A stretch of 64,000 nucleotides of DNA, from NCBI RefSeq assembly GCF_009497155.1, contig NZ_WINI01000004.1:372001-436000 (forward strand), given 5' to 3'. The position numbers and the translations under genes are program-made. This stretch comes from Glaciimonas soli. GTDB taxonomy: Bacteria; Pseudomonadota; Gammaproteobacteria; Burkholderiales; Burkholderiaceae_D. The notes under the pieces are model-generated. The model searched no databases and had not been told where the DNA came from. It worked only from the letters and a program-made list of their open reading frames with translations. Shown here piece after piece: positions 7,968-16,614 of the stretch (within the stretch, counting starts at the first letter, position 1; each line of letters begins with the position of its first letter).

Positions 7968-8861
7968 TTATCCTGCAAAAAACCGCTGCTGCATTTCTTC
8001 CAAACCCAGCGTCGACAACACTTCTTGCAAACGTTCTGTCGGGCGCTTCCGTGGCAAATCTTTATAGGTGGCGATAATCAATTCATTCTTCATTGAATGT
8101 TCCCAGCCCACCAATTCCGTGACGCTGACTTGATAACCGTGCGCTTCCAATTGCAGGCAACGTAATACGTTGGTTACCTGGCTACCAAATTCACGAGTGT
8201 GTATCGGATGCCGCCATATTTCTGTCAGCGCGTCTTTCGCCAAAGACTTGCCTTTATTTTTCTTTAATACCGATGCCACTTCCGCCTGGCAGCAAGGCAC
8301 CAGCACCATGTGCTTCGCTTGCTTTTTCAGCGCAAATGCTATCGCATCATCTGTCGCAGTATTGCAGGCATGCAAAGCCGTCACCATATCGATGCGTTCT
8401 GGCAGCAAGTCTGATTCGGTTGAAGCAGCAACCGATAGATTCAGGAAAGACATGCCGGGAAAATCTAATCGTTGCGCCAGTTCTTGCGATTTTTTAACTA
8501 GCTCTTCGCGCGTTTCTATCCCATAAATATGCGATTGATCATTTAGCATTTTAAAGAAGAGATCGTACAAAATAAATCCTAAATAGGATTTCCCTGCACC
8601 ATGATCAACCAGTTGAATATCTACGTGATCGCGCTTGATTTCCTCTAACAGCGGTTCGATGAATTGGTATAGGTGATAAACCTGTTTGAGCTTGCGACGG
8701 CTGTCTTGATTCAACTTGCCATCACGCGTCAATATGTGCAGCTCCTTTAGCAATTCATGCGATTGCCCAGGGCGAATCTCGTGCTTATCGTTATTCAACG
8801 TAGATAAACTGACATCTTCGGATTCTGTTTTTTTACTATTTTGCTTTGTGATATTTTTCAT
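7968..8861 (-). CDS. SAM-dependent methyltransferase (Methyltransf_32-like)
   Basis: 297 residues from the ATG at 8861; a TTG at 8930 would extend it but would overlap the upstream gene. The N-terminal 45 residues are polar and Lys/Ser-rich. The Rossmann core starts around residue 90 with VDHGAGKSYLGF (SAM-binding loop), then IYGIETREELV, and has the acidic/aromatic TALHACNTATDDA segment and LVPCCQAEV, a PCC motif typical of this branch. By family the enzyme may methylate RNA or protein; the substrate is unknown. It lies 65 bases downstream of the RcsB-like regulator on the same strand, so the two may be cotranscribed. Confidence 0.7.
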   Translation of the reverse strand: MKNITKQNSKKTESEDVSLSTLNNDKHEIRPGQSHELLKELHILTRDGKLNQDSRRKLKQVYHLYQFIEPLLEEIKRDHVDIQLVDHGAGKSYLGFILYDLFFKMLNDQSHIYGIETREELVKKSQELAQRLDFPGMSFLNLSVAASTESDLLPERIDMVTALHACNTATDDAIAFALKKQAKHMVLVPCCQAEVASVLKKNKGKSLAKDALTEIWRHPIHTREFGSQVTNVLRCLQLEAHGYQVSVTELVGWEHSMKNELIIATYKDLPRKRPTERLQEVLSTLGLEEMQQRFFAG

Positions 8862-8926
8862 ACTTTTTGCATTCCTGGCGGCAGCGCATTGTGCTGCAAT
8901 GCCACCAGTATACCGGCTTAACGGCT

Positions 8927-9622
8927 TCAACTACTGCCTGTAGCGTGTGCCAATACCGATAAAGTAAGCATCTTCGGTTCTGGCACCGCGACAAAATGCT
9001 CCCCCAAAGGAGCATCAATACCCCGCGCATAACGCCCTAGTTCGATGTCATTTTGCAGTCCCATTTTTTTCATCGCGGACGTTTTTTGCAGACCAACCGT
9101 TTTGACACTTTTATTTAAACGCTTTGCAATTTCATGCAGGGTGAGACCTTCTACGTATAGGCGCAACACTTCGGTTTCTCGTGGGGTAGGCATTTTCACC
9201 AATGGGCCAGCGCGTAACATGTTACGAATCGATGTCCCGATGTAATGCGCATTCTGACCTTCACCCTGAATCGCATGGCCCAGCTCCGCCATCTCATCAC
9301 TCACGTGTAGCAAGCCATTTACCCCGCCTTTGATAATTTGGTACAGCACCGCTGGCATGGCATTCATTGTGAAAACAATCACCCATAGCGCCGGATAATG
9401 TCGCTTAACATAGGACAACAGCGTTAAGCCATCGCAAATACGACTGATCGGCATGGAGAAATCCATAATCAAGATATCGCACTGCGTATCCGTTAATCGG
9501 GCCACCAATTGATCCGTCGTGGCAACCGTTGCGGTAATGTTAAACCCTGGCGAGCGCTCAATATAAGAGCGGACGCCAGCAACAATAATGGGATGATGAT
9601 CAGCTAAAATAATTTGCCTCAT
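8927..9622 (-). CDS. RcsB-like response regulator (receiver plus LuxR HTH), atypical receiver
   Basis: 231 residues from the ATG at 9622; a longer start at 9664 adds 14 unconserved residues. The receiver domain (1-120) keeps the phospho-acceptor in LIMDFSMP and aligns by eye with RcsB (DGLTLLSYVKRHYP, VFTMNAMPAVL). The acidic pocket that is usually DD reads DH in LADHHP, and the conserved Lys after the last strand is replaced (GLLHVSD). The LuxR-type HTH follows at 145-210 (TPRETEVLRLYVEGLTLHEIAKRLNKS). No sensor kinase is adjacent. It is transcribed away from the fae gene, with about 610 bases between their starts, and is a candidate regulator of fae. Confidence 0.8.
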   Translation of the reverse strand: MRQIILADHHPIIVAGVRSYIERSPGFNITATVATTDQLVARLTDTQCDILIMDFSMPISRICDGLTLLSYVKRHYPALWVIVFTMNAMPAVLYQIIKGGVNGLLHVSDEMAELGHAIQGEGQNAHYIGTSIRNMLRAGPLVKMPTPRETEVLRLYVEGLTLHEIAKRLNKSVKTVGLQKTSAMKKMGLQNDIELGRYARGIDAPLGEHFVAVPEPKMLTLSVLAHATGSS

Positions 9623-10234
9623 AGTTTTATATGAGCACGTCCCGGTTGCCGCGACTCGCGGCATCCATTCAAATGCACATCCTTTTATGCAGGACTAAAG
9701 TAATGTTGCCCCGAGCAGGCATGACGACTGGCGCACCACGGTCATTGCACTGATGGAGTACATGCTTCATTTCCTGTAAATGAATATCTGCCGGTTCGCG
9801 ATCTGCTTACTAGCCTAGCGCTACCCCAGCCTCCCTGATACAAACGGTCATGTTTCTGGTTATCCATATCTACACAGCTTTCGGTGCTTTAGCACTGTTT
9901 TGATCGTTATCAACAATTACATATTAAATAACTTATTTTTAGATTATCCCAATAAGCGCCAAAAGTGCATAAGGTCCAACTTAATATTTTTTTGGAAACA
10001 TCCTGCGTCTGAATGAATCGGCCTAATCGCTCCATTCCCTGTTTGAAAATATTGCTGATTGGATGCCTTTTTCTCATGCTAGAGGTGAAAATTTATCGTT
10101 TGCTCAGGTCATGACTCAACTCCGACAATAGCTTCACCGTCTGCCGTCTCCCGTTTGCAGGGAGCACAGTCCAGCTTTTGGCTATGCAATTTTTTAGCTA
10201 TCGATTTTTAATAATTCCAAAAACGGAGATACGC
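9623..10234. other. long divergent intergenic region
   Basis: About 610 bases between the divergent starts of the RcsB-like regulator and fae. No supported gene. The middle (9905-9990) is AT-rich. The fae ribosome-binding site ACGGAGA lies at about 10223-10229. No clear long inverted repeat or riboswitch fold was found by eye; promoters for both genes must be here. Confidence 0.5.
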
Positions 10235-10753
10235 ATGAGTGCAGCAAACAACAAACAACTTTATATCGGTGAAGGTTTCGAAGGCCCTGGCGTCAATCTT
10301 TGCCACGTCAATGTTTTAATCGGCCCACGTAATGGCCCTGCAGGATTAGCGTTTGCGACTGCGTTGGCCACACCAACAGCGGGCCACGCACCTTTTGTCG
10401 TCATTGCCCGCCCTGGTATTCCTACCAAACCGGCGACCTTATACGTTAACAAGGCGCAGATTGTGAATGACTTCCATGGCAATGCTACCTGGGGTGCCTC
10501 GCAAGCGGGCATCGCTAAAGCGGTTGCCGAATCACTGGAAAGCGGCATGTTGCCGCCTGAAGCAGAAGATGACTGGGTCGTCGTCACGGCTAATTGGGTC
10601 AACCCCGGCGCAGATGATCTCGATGCTGTATTTCTGAATCACTATAACGGCACCAAAAACGCCATCAAAGCTGCCATGCTGGGCCTACCGAAAAAAGAGG
10701 AAGTCTTCGCGGCAGCACGTCAAGTCAGCAACCCTTTCTACACGCCTAAATAA
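10235..10753 (+). CDS. fae: formaldehyde-activating enzyme (Fae) family protein
   Basis: 172 residues from the ATG at 10235, chosen because of the GGAGA ribosome-binding site; the frame is open further upstream to 10178 without support. The family signature is clear: IGEGFEGPGVNLCHVNVLIG at residues 10-29, containing the conserved active-site His, then the NGPAGLAFATALATP and PFVVIARPGIPTKPATL blocks, and NHYNGTKNAIKAA. Fae condenses formaldehyde with tetrahydromethanopterin in methylotrophs. No tetrahydromethanopterin pathway gene (mtdB, mch, fhcABCD) is in the window, so a stand-alone Fae role in aldehyde sensing or detoxification is possible. An aldo/keto reductase follows 112 bases downstream. 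Confidence 0.88.
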   Translation: MSAANNKQLYIGEGFEGPGVNLCHVNVLIGPRNGPAGLAFATALATPTAGHAPFVVIARPGIPTKPATLYVNKAQIVNDFHGNATWGASQAGIAKAVAESLESGMLPPEAEDDWVVVTANWVNPGADDLDAVFLNHYNGTKNAIKAAMLGLPKKEEVFAAARQVSNPFYTPK

Positions 10754-10865
10754 ATCACGGTAGCGCTCTCCTGCTTGACCTTCTCCCACTTACCAAAGCA
10801 TGGGCGGGCAGGAGCAAAACATCAAACAGCAAAACAAAGAATATCTACAATAATCAGGAGATTTT

Positions 10866-11885
10866 ATGGAATATGTACGTCTCGGCCAATCCGGCTTGAA
10901 AGTGTCCAAACTGTGCCTTGGCACAATGAACATGGGCACGCCTGACTGGAAGCCTTGGATTTTTGATGAAAAGCAAAGCGAACCTATCGTTCGTCATGCG
11001 CTTGATGCTGGCGTCAACTTTATCGATTTGGCCGACTTTTATTCCACCGGTGTGAATGAGGAAGTGTTGGGGCGTATCTTGAAACGCAATGCGCGTCGGG
11101 AAGAAATCGTCGTCACCACTAAAGTCGGTTACGACATGGGTTCGTACCCTAACGCCGGCGGCCATTCGCGCAAGCATGTGATGGATGGAATTGATGGCTC
11201 GTTAAAACGGCTCGGCATGGAGTATGTTGATATTTTCATGCTGCACTATTTTGACATTAACACGCCCATCGAAGAAACCATGGGTGCACTTAATGACATC
11301 GTTCGCTCAGGAAAAGCGCGCTACATCGGCGTGTCAACCATGACCACCTGGCAGCTCGCAAAAATCCTGCAAGTCTGTGAGCGTAACGGCTGGGACAAAC
11401 CCATCAATATGCAATTGCAATTGAATCTGGCTTATCGCGAAGAAGAACGCGAAATGATTCCGTACTGTCAGGATCAGGGAATCGGTGTATCGGTGTTCAG
11501 CCCGCTCGCACGTGGTTTGCTGACTGGTGATGCGAAGTCCACACGCAATCAAACCGATTTCTTCACCGAACAAATGTATGGTGATGAAGCATCCCACCGT
11601 ATCGCCGAATCGGCTCAGCGCGTCGCCGCACGTCGCGGTGTTTCTGCAGCCCAGATTGCACAATCTTGGGTCGTCAATCACAGCGGTATTTCAAGCATGC
11701 TGGTAGGCGCTGATACGCCGGCGCAATTTGATAGCGCTTTAGCAGCGCTAGAAACCAAACTGGATGCTGACGAAATATACGAACTCGAACGTAATTACAC
11801 GCCTTGTGACGTCATTAACGATTACACCGCGGGCAAAAGAATCGCCCGATTCGCACGCCCGGCCAAAGGATTTTTTGCGGGATAA
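10866..11885 (+). CDS. aldo/keto reductase
   Basis: 339 residues with a CAGGAG ribosome-binding site just before the ATG. The AKR (beta/alpha)8 barrel motifs are present: LGLGT-like CLGTMNMGT near the start, the catalytic Asp/Tyr region FIDLADFYSTGVNEEVLGRIL (residues 49-69), the Lys in VVTTKVGY and the His in FMLHYFD. The C-terminal NADPH-binding part has GVSVFSPLARGLLTG and SSMLVGADTPAQ. It probably reduces aldehydes or ketones with NADPH in the cytoplasm. Position after fae suggests a shared aldehyde-handling task, which is inference. Confidence 0.85.
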   Translation: MEYVRLGQSGLKVSKLCLGTMNMGTPDWKPWIFDEKQSEPIVRHALDAGVNFIDLADFYSTGVNEEVLGRILKRNARREEIVVTTKVGYDMGSYPNAGGHSRKHVMDGIDGSLKRLGMEYVDIFMLHYFDINTPIEETMGALNDIVRSGKARYIGVSTMTTWQLAKILQVCERNGWDKPINMQLQLNLAYREEEREMIPYCQDQGIGVSVFSPLARGLLTGDAKSTRNQTDFFTEQMYGDEASHRIAESAQRVAARRGVSAAQIAQSWVVNHSGISSMLVGADTPAQFDSALAALETKLDADEIYELERNYTPCDVINDYTAGKRIARFARPAKGFFAG

Positions 11886-12246
11886 GTATTGTAGGGAAAC
11901 GCGTAAATCACTATGAGGTATCGTGTAAAGCGGCAAATTTATTGCCATAAAAATATTTTTGCCTGCTTTTTTCCTTAGAATATCAAAATGTCATTTTTGG
12001 CCAGTCTAACAATTTGCGATTTGTGCCGGCCAAATCTTTTTCGATGAAATCCGTAACGAAGTCCCTTGTGCCCTTCGCCATCCCTGCATTGCGAATAACC
12101 GTCACAGGTAAACCCATTCCAATTTCAGTTCGTTTGTGAACGCAGCTAAAGCTAGCAGACACGCGTAGTAAGGGCTAAAAACAAAGTTGCATTAATAGTA
12201 TCGAAATGGATTGAGGCCTGCGCCCAGACAACTTGAGGTAACCAGC
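11886..12246. other. intergenic region between aldo/keto reductase and MFS gene
   Basis: No gene seen in these 361 bases. An inverted TTTTGGCC (about 11995) and GGCCAAAT (about 12028) pair with a 25-base spacing could be an operator for the MFS gene but is weak evidence. The MFS ribosome-binding site GAGGT is at about 12235. Confidence 0.4.
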
Positions 12247-13650
12247 ATGAGTAGTTATAACAGCGCCACAGCACCGAGCAGTCTCGCACCAGCAAATCCA
12301 CCGTCGCATAAAACACATCAGCGATCCAGCGACCCAACAGGAAAAGGCCGCATCGCCCTTGACGATGTACCGGTAAACGGTTTTCATATCAAAATCGCTG
12401 GCCTTACTTTTGGCGCACACTTAACCGAAGGTTACGCGCTTGGCACTATTGGCTTCGCACTCGCTTCGCTGCAGCAACAAATTCATATAGATGCCTGGTG
12501 GATGGGTTTGCTGGGCAGCTCGGCATTAATCGGGATTTTCTTTGGCAGCCTTTTGTTCGGCTGGCTTTCAGATCGCATGGGGCGGCAAAAAATCTTCCTC
12601 ACCAGTTTCATCATCATTACGATCGCCGCCTTCGCGCAATTCTATGCTGAGACAGCCCTACAGCTATGTATCCTGCGCTTTCTGATTGGCATCGGCATGG
12701 GCGGTGATTTTAGCGTCGGCCATACTTTGCTTGCCGAATTTTCTCCGCGCAAACACCGTGGCACATTATTAGGTTCATTCAGCGTGATCTGGACCGTGGG
12801 TTACGTCGCCGCCAACGTGATTGGTTTGTTCTTTGCTGATGCCTCTCCCGATGCCTGGCGCTGGCTGCTGGCTTCTGCCGGTATTCCTGCATTAATTGTG
12901 TTGATCTTGCGTGCCGGTACGCCAGAGTCGCCACGCTGGCTGTTAAGCAAAGGACGCAAAGCCGAGGCAGAGGCCATCGTGCATAAATTTTTCGGCCCCA
13001 ATGTCTGGCTGGATGGCGGCAGCGCTAAAGAGCATGCGCACACTGGCTATGCACGCTTGTTCCAGAAAGACATGATCCGCCGCACCTTGTTTAATTGCAT
13101 CTTCTTCGTGTGTCTGGTGATTCCTTATTTTGCGATCTATACCTTCTTGCCGTTGATCCTGAAAACCGTCGGCTTAAACGAAGATCATACAACCGACTTT
13201 ATGCTCAATGGCTTGCTGATGGCAGGCGCGCTGCTCGGTATCTGGTTGACGATTAAACTATCGCGACGATTTTTCCTGATAGGGTCATTTGCAATCTTAA
13301 CCGTGGCTTTATTGGCTTTAGCCTTCACGCCACAGAGCGCTTCCGTCGCCATGATCGTTGCCTTTGCTGTCTTTACCCTGATCATGTCGGCAGTCAGTAA
13401 TCTGGTTGGCGTATTTCCACCAGAATGCTTCCCCACTGAAAGTCGTGCTTGCGGTGTTGGCATGGCGGTGGCGATTAGTCGTTTGGGATCAGCTATCGGT
13501 ACATTTTTGCTACCGGTGGGTGTCGCTCAATTCGGATTTAGCATCACGATGATGATCTTGGCGGCAATTTTGGTCATCGGCATGATCGTCTCCATCATAT
13601 GGGCGCCGGAAACTAAATCATTGACGTTAAATCAGGCCGCTGGGGAATAA
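12247..13650 (+). CDS. major facilitator superfamily transporter (sugar-porter/AAHS type)
   Basis: 467 residues from the ATG at 12247, with GAGGT 8 bases upstream; the earlier in-frame start lacks support. Twelve hydrophobic segments are apparent. Signature motifs are GWLSDRMGRQKIF between helices 2 and 3, the GIGMGGDFSVGHTLLAEF segment of helix 4, the RGTLLGSF motif and TPESPRWLLSKGRK after helix 6, which is the PESPR motif of the sugar-porter-like clade. A long cytoplasmic loop separates the halves. It probably takes up a small organic acid, aromatic acid or sugar by proton symport; the substrate is not determinable. Confidence 0.85.
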   Translation: MSSYNSATAPSSLAPANPPSHKTHQRSSDPTGKGRIALDDVPVNGFHIKIAGLTFGAHLTEGYALGTIGFALASLQQQIHIDAWWMGLLGSSALIGIFFGSLLFGWLSDRMGRQKIFLTSFIIITIAAFAQFYAETALQLCILRFLIGIGMGGDFSVGHTLLAEFSPRKHRGTLLGSFSVIWTVGYVAANVIGLFFADASPDAWRWLLASAGIPALIVLILRAGTPESPRWLLSKGRKAEAEAIVHKFFGPNVWLDGGSAKEHAHTGYARLFQKDMIRRTLFNCIFFVCLVIPYFAIYTFLPLILKTVGLNEDHTTDFMLNGLLMAGALLGIWLTIKLSRRFFLIGSFAILTVALLALAFTPQSASVAMIVAFAVFTLIMSAVSNLVGVFPPECFPTESRACGVGMAVAISRLGSAIGTFLLPVGVAQFGFSITMMILAAILVIGMIVSIIWAPETKSLTLNQAAGE

Positions 13651-13673
13651 CGCCACGCATCATTCGTCTTATT

Positions 13674-13712
13674 GAAAACGGCTTGAGCAATGGTGTTGTT
13701 CAGGCCGTTTTC
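13674..13712. terminator. probable bidirectional terminator
   Basis: GAAAACGGC (13674-13682) and GCCGTTTTC (13704-13712) pair perfectly and the inner TTGAGCAA/TTGTTCAG segment extends the stem. It sits between the convergent MFS and priA genes, with an A-run on one side and a T-run on the other. Confidence 0.65.
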
Positions 13713-13733
13713 ATTTGTCGCGCGTGTGCCGAT

Positions 13734-15806
13734 CTAAATATCCACCGGGTCCACTTCCAACGACCATTTCACTCGCGATTTCATTGCTCGCAGTGCCGCC
13801 ACCCATTCTGTCAAAAATGCCTGTAATGCGGGTCTAGACGGACATTCAATCAACAACTGTGCGCGATCTACGTTGGCAACGCGAGTCATTGTCATTGGAA
13901 TCGGATCATGGATGATGATGCCATCATGCGCCAGACAGGTTGCCGCTTGTTGCAAAAATTCAATCGCCGTTTCTAACTCCCTGGCTTCGGCGCGTAGCAA
14001 CGCCTGGAAAATATAAGGCGGCAAGTGTGCTTGTTGCCGCTCTTCCAATAACGATGTGGCGAAGTGATCATAATCATGTGCAATCACGGCAGCGTAAAGT
14101 GGATGCTGTGGATAGCGGGTTTGAATCAGCACTTCGCTGGGACTGCCACCTTCTTTTTGTGCGGTGCGACCAGCACGCCCGGCCACCTGCATCAGTTGCG
14201 CGAATAAGCGTTCACTTGCGCGGTAATCATGAGAAAACAAGGCTGTGTCGGGATTCAGAATACCGACCAAGGTAAGTTTTTGAAAATCGTGACCTTTGGC
14301 GACCATCTGTGTGCCGATCAAAATGTCCACATCGCCGCGATGTACGCTATCAAACGCCGCTTGCGCACTGCCCTTACGACGGGTGGAATCGGCATCAATA
14401 CGCAACACACGCGCTTCCGGAAACATCTTTTTCAAACCCTCTTCCAGTCTTTGCGTACCGCGTCCTAGCGGTTGTAAATCGACATTCCCGCAAGTCGGGC
14501 AAGATTTGGGAATCCGCAGTTCAAGGCTGCAATGATGACAACGCAGCCGATGTTCGGGTTTGTGCAACACCATGAACGATGTGCAGCGTGTGCAGTTGCT
14601 GACCCAGCCACAGGCATCGCAAGCGATCACAGGCGCATAGCCGCGACGATTGAGAAATAATAAAGACTGCTCGCCGCGTTGCAAACGTTGCTTGAGAGCA
14701 GCAACCAAAGTGGAGGTCAAACCTTCGGTGGGTTTATCACGCTCCATGTCGATCAACCGCACAGCAGGCAAGACGGCATTTTTCACTGCTCGCTCACGCA
14801 GCTCCAGTTTGCGATAACGGCCAGATTGCGCGTGATGCCAGGTTTCCAATGAAGGTGTGGCGGAACCTAGCACTATCGGGATTTTTAACTGATGCGCTCG
14901 CCACACCGCTAAATCACGTGCGGAATAACGCAAACCTTCTTGTTGTTTGTACGAAGGATCGTGCTCTTCGTCAATGATGATCAGTTTCAGATGCGGCAAC
15001 GACGCGAGCACAGCCAACCGCGTACCAAGGATAATTCTTGCTTGCCCGGAATGTGCAGCCAGCCAGTGGCGCAAGCGCTCACCCTCGGCCAAACCGCTAT
15101 GCAGCGTCGCCACCATCACGCCGGGGAAACGAGCGCGGATATTTCCTTCCAATTGCGGCGTCAAATTGATTTCTGGCACCAGAATCAAAATTTGTGCAGG
15201 ATTTTCAGCTGCTTCGCTGGCGGATTCAATGTTTTCGGTGTCACTTGCCAGCACTTGCGCTGCCGCTTGCAAATACACCTCCGTTTTGCCACTGCCCGTT
15301 ACGCCATACAGCAAAATCGGCGCAAACCCGTTCGCGCCGGCAATCGCATCGGCGGCTTGCTGTTGCGATGCATTGAGTGCAGGGACATCAATCGGTGTTG
15401 CATCGTGCGTCTCATCGGTCTTCGATAATTTCTTCAAAGCACGATCCAGTGACACTGTGGTCAGCGTCCGCAAATTTTTGGGCAATCCGGGTAAAACCAC
15501 CTCCCCTAGCGGACGTTGGTAATAATTTGCGGCAAAACGACATAAGGCTAACCATTCTGGTGCAAGCGGCTTTAGTTGATCGCGTACTGCCTGTATCTCT
15601 TTGAGTTTATCTACAGGAACATCGCTATGCTCACTGCTGCCGATCACCATTCCTATAACCTCACGTCGACCAAACGACAGCTGCACTAACTGCCCGGCCT
15701 GCGGTATTGCCGCAGCCGTCTCGTCACCTGCGGGCGAGGGGCTGAGATAGTCAAAACTACTGTCAAGAGGAGTGTCTAGAACGACTTGGAGGATAGGTTG
15801 TTTCAC
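13734..15806 (-). CDS. priA: primosomal helicase PriA
   Basis: 690 residues. PriA restarts stalled replication forks by recognising fork DNA and loading DnaB. The N-terminal fork-binding domain (1-110) is followed by the SF2 helicase core with Walker A GVTGSGKTEVY near 170, DEEH box in LIIIDEEHDPSYKQQEGLRYS, and helicase motifs LFLNRRGYAPV and GTQMVAKGHDF. The zinc-binding insert has eight cysteines in pairs (CDACGW, CTRC, CHHC, CPTCG). The length is normal for the family. The gene starts about 30 bases from a DnaA-box-bearing repeat, so expression may be coupled to DnaA. Confidence 0.95.
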   Translation of the reverse strand: MKQPILQVVLDTPLDSSFDYLSPSPAGDETAAAIPQAGQLVQLSFGRREVIGMVIGSSEHSDVPVDKLKEIQAVRDQLKPLAPEWLALCRFAANYYQRPLGEVVLPGLPKNLRTLTTVSLDRALKKLSKTDETHDATPIDVPALNASQQQAADAIAGANGFAPILLYGVTGSGKTEVYLQAAAQVLASDTENIESASEAAENPAQILILVPEINLTPQLEGNIRARFPGVMVATLHSGLAEGERLRHWLAAHSGQARIILGTRLAVLASLPHLKLIIIDEEHDPSYKQQEGLRYSARDLAVWRAHQLKIPIVLGSATPSLETWHHAQSGRYRKLELRERAVKNAVLPAVRLIDMERDKPTEGLTSTLVAALKQRLQRGEQSLLFLNRRGYAPVIACDACGWVSNCTRCTSFMVLHKPEHRLRCHHCSLELRIPKSCPTCGNVDLQPLGRGTQRLEEGLKKMFPEARVLRIDADSTRRKGSAQAAFDSVHRGDVDILIGTQMVAKGHDFQKLTLVGILNPDTALFSHDYRASERLFAQLMQVAGRAGRTAQKEGGSPSEVLIQTRYPQHPLYAAVIAHDYDHFATSLLEERQQAHLPPYIFQALLRAEARELETAIEFLQQAATCLAHDGIIIHDPIPMTMTRVANVDRAQLLIECPSRPALQAFLTEWVAALRAMKSRVKWSLEVDPVDI

Positions 15807-15834
15807 GAAGTTAAAGTGAATCCTGAGGAATGAT

Positions 15835-16100
15835 GCTAACTATCGGTTTCATAAGCGCTTTTAAAACTATCCACAAGATCTGTGGATAACTTTGTGGATA
15901 AGCCCTGCTTGACAGTCGGAGACGGCCTATTTATGCGGCCTTCAACAAAATGCCCAAACAGACAGCAGAAAATAAATCGTTTTAAATCAATGAGTTACAA
16001 AGTCAAGTAAGTCATGAAAAATTTATTTTATTTTATTTTTCACGTGCACCAACAAGCCCCAATTTGTGCATAAGTTACTTTTAAAAGTGCATATGAAGAG
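15835..16100. repeat. diverged direct repeat, copy A
   Basis: Begins GCTAACTATCGGTTTCATAA and continues through TGTGGATAACTTTGTG, TTATGCGGC-TTCAACA and TCAATGA-TTACAAA to TTTGTGCATAA. The same blocks, in the same order, recur about 375 bases downstream. Confidence 0.7.
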
Positions 16101-16209
16101 CAATTTTTTGATAAATTGCCAAATTTACATGCTATCGATATCAGCACTGTGCCGGCCGTTTTGCGTCATCTCGTCGAATTGTAACTTAATGTAATACATG
16201 AAGAAATCG

Positions 16210-16470
16210 GCTAACTATCGGTTTCATAAGCTCTTTTAAATTTACCCACAGAAACTGTGGATAACTTTGTGAGTAACCTTGCCTTACCCTCGTCTAGCGC
16301 CATATTTTATGCGGCTTTCAACATATTGCACAAAGTAAACGCAAAAAATAAACCCTTATAATTCAATGACTTACAAAATTAAAAATCAAACAAATAATAA
16401 ATATAGTTATAAACAAATACCGCACTGCATCAGATTTATTTTGTGCATAACTAAAGCGCTGTACTGTGCA
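16210..16470. repeat. diverged direct repeat, copy B
   Basis: Counterpart of 15835-16100, starting with the identical GCTAACTATCGGTTTCATAA. The DnaA-box pair, TTATGCGGC-TTCAACA, TCAATGA-TTACAAA and TTTGTGCATAA are retained with many substitutions between blocks, which implies an old duplication with selected motifs. Confidence 0.7.
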
Positions 16471-16614
16471 AATGCAGCAAAAAAACCAATAATTACGGTG
16501 TTGAAATCACCAAAATGGTGAGCCGCCGACGTCTCACCCAAGCGAGAAAATACGCTTGCCGCAAGTACAGAAGTTTCATTGTAAAACCGGTAATGATGCT
16601 GAAAAAAGCCTTAT

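Larger units (their letters stand above)
15807..16614. other. DnaA-box-rich noncoding region upstream of priA, internally duplicated
   Basis: About 800 bases without a supported gene. It contains DnaA-box-like 9-mers: CTATCCACA at 15867-15875, TGTGGATAA at 15881-15889 and 15893-15901, TTACCCACA at 16242-16250 and TGTGGATAA at 16256-16264, with a degenerate one at 16268. The first pair forms an inverted repeat around AGATC. The flanks are AT-rich. Another small hairpin (GGTGAG/CTCACC) lies at 16517-16538. The region carries the priA promoter and might titrate DnaA or act as an origin-like site. Confidence 0.6.

Noticed and set aside
14940-15522. Long forward frames inside priA
   Set aside because: Antisense to the conserved PriA helicase core and lacking ribosome-binding sites.
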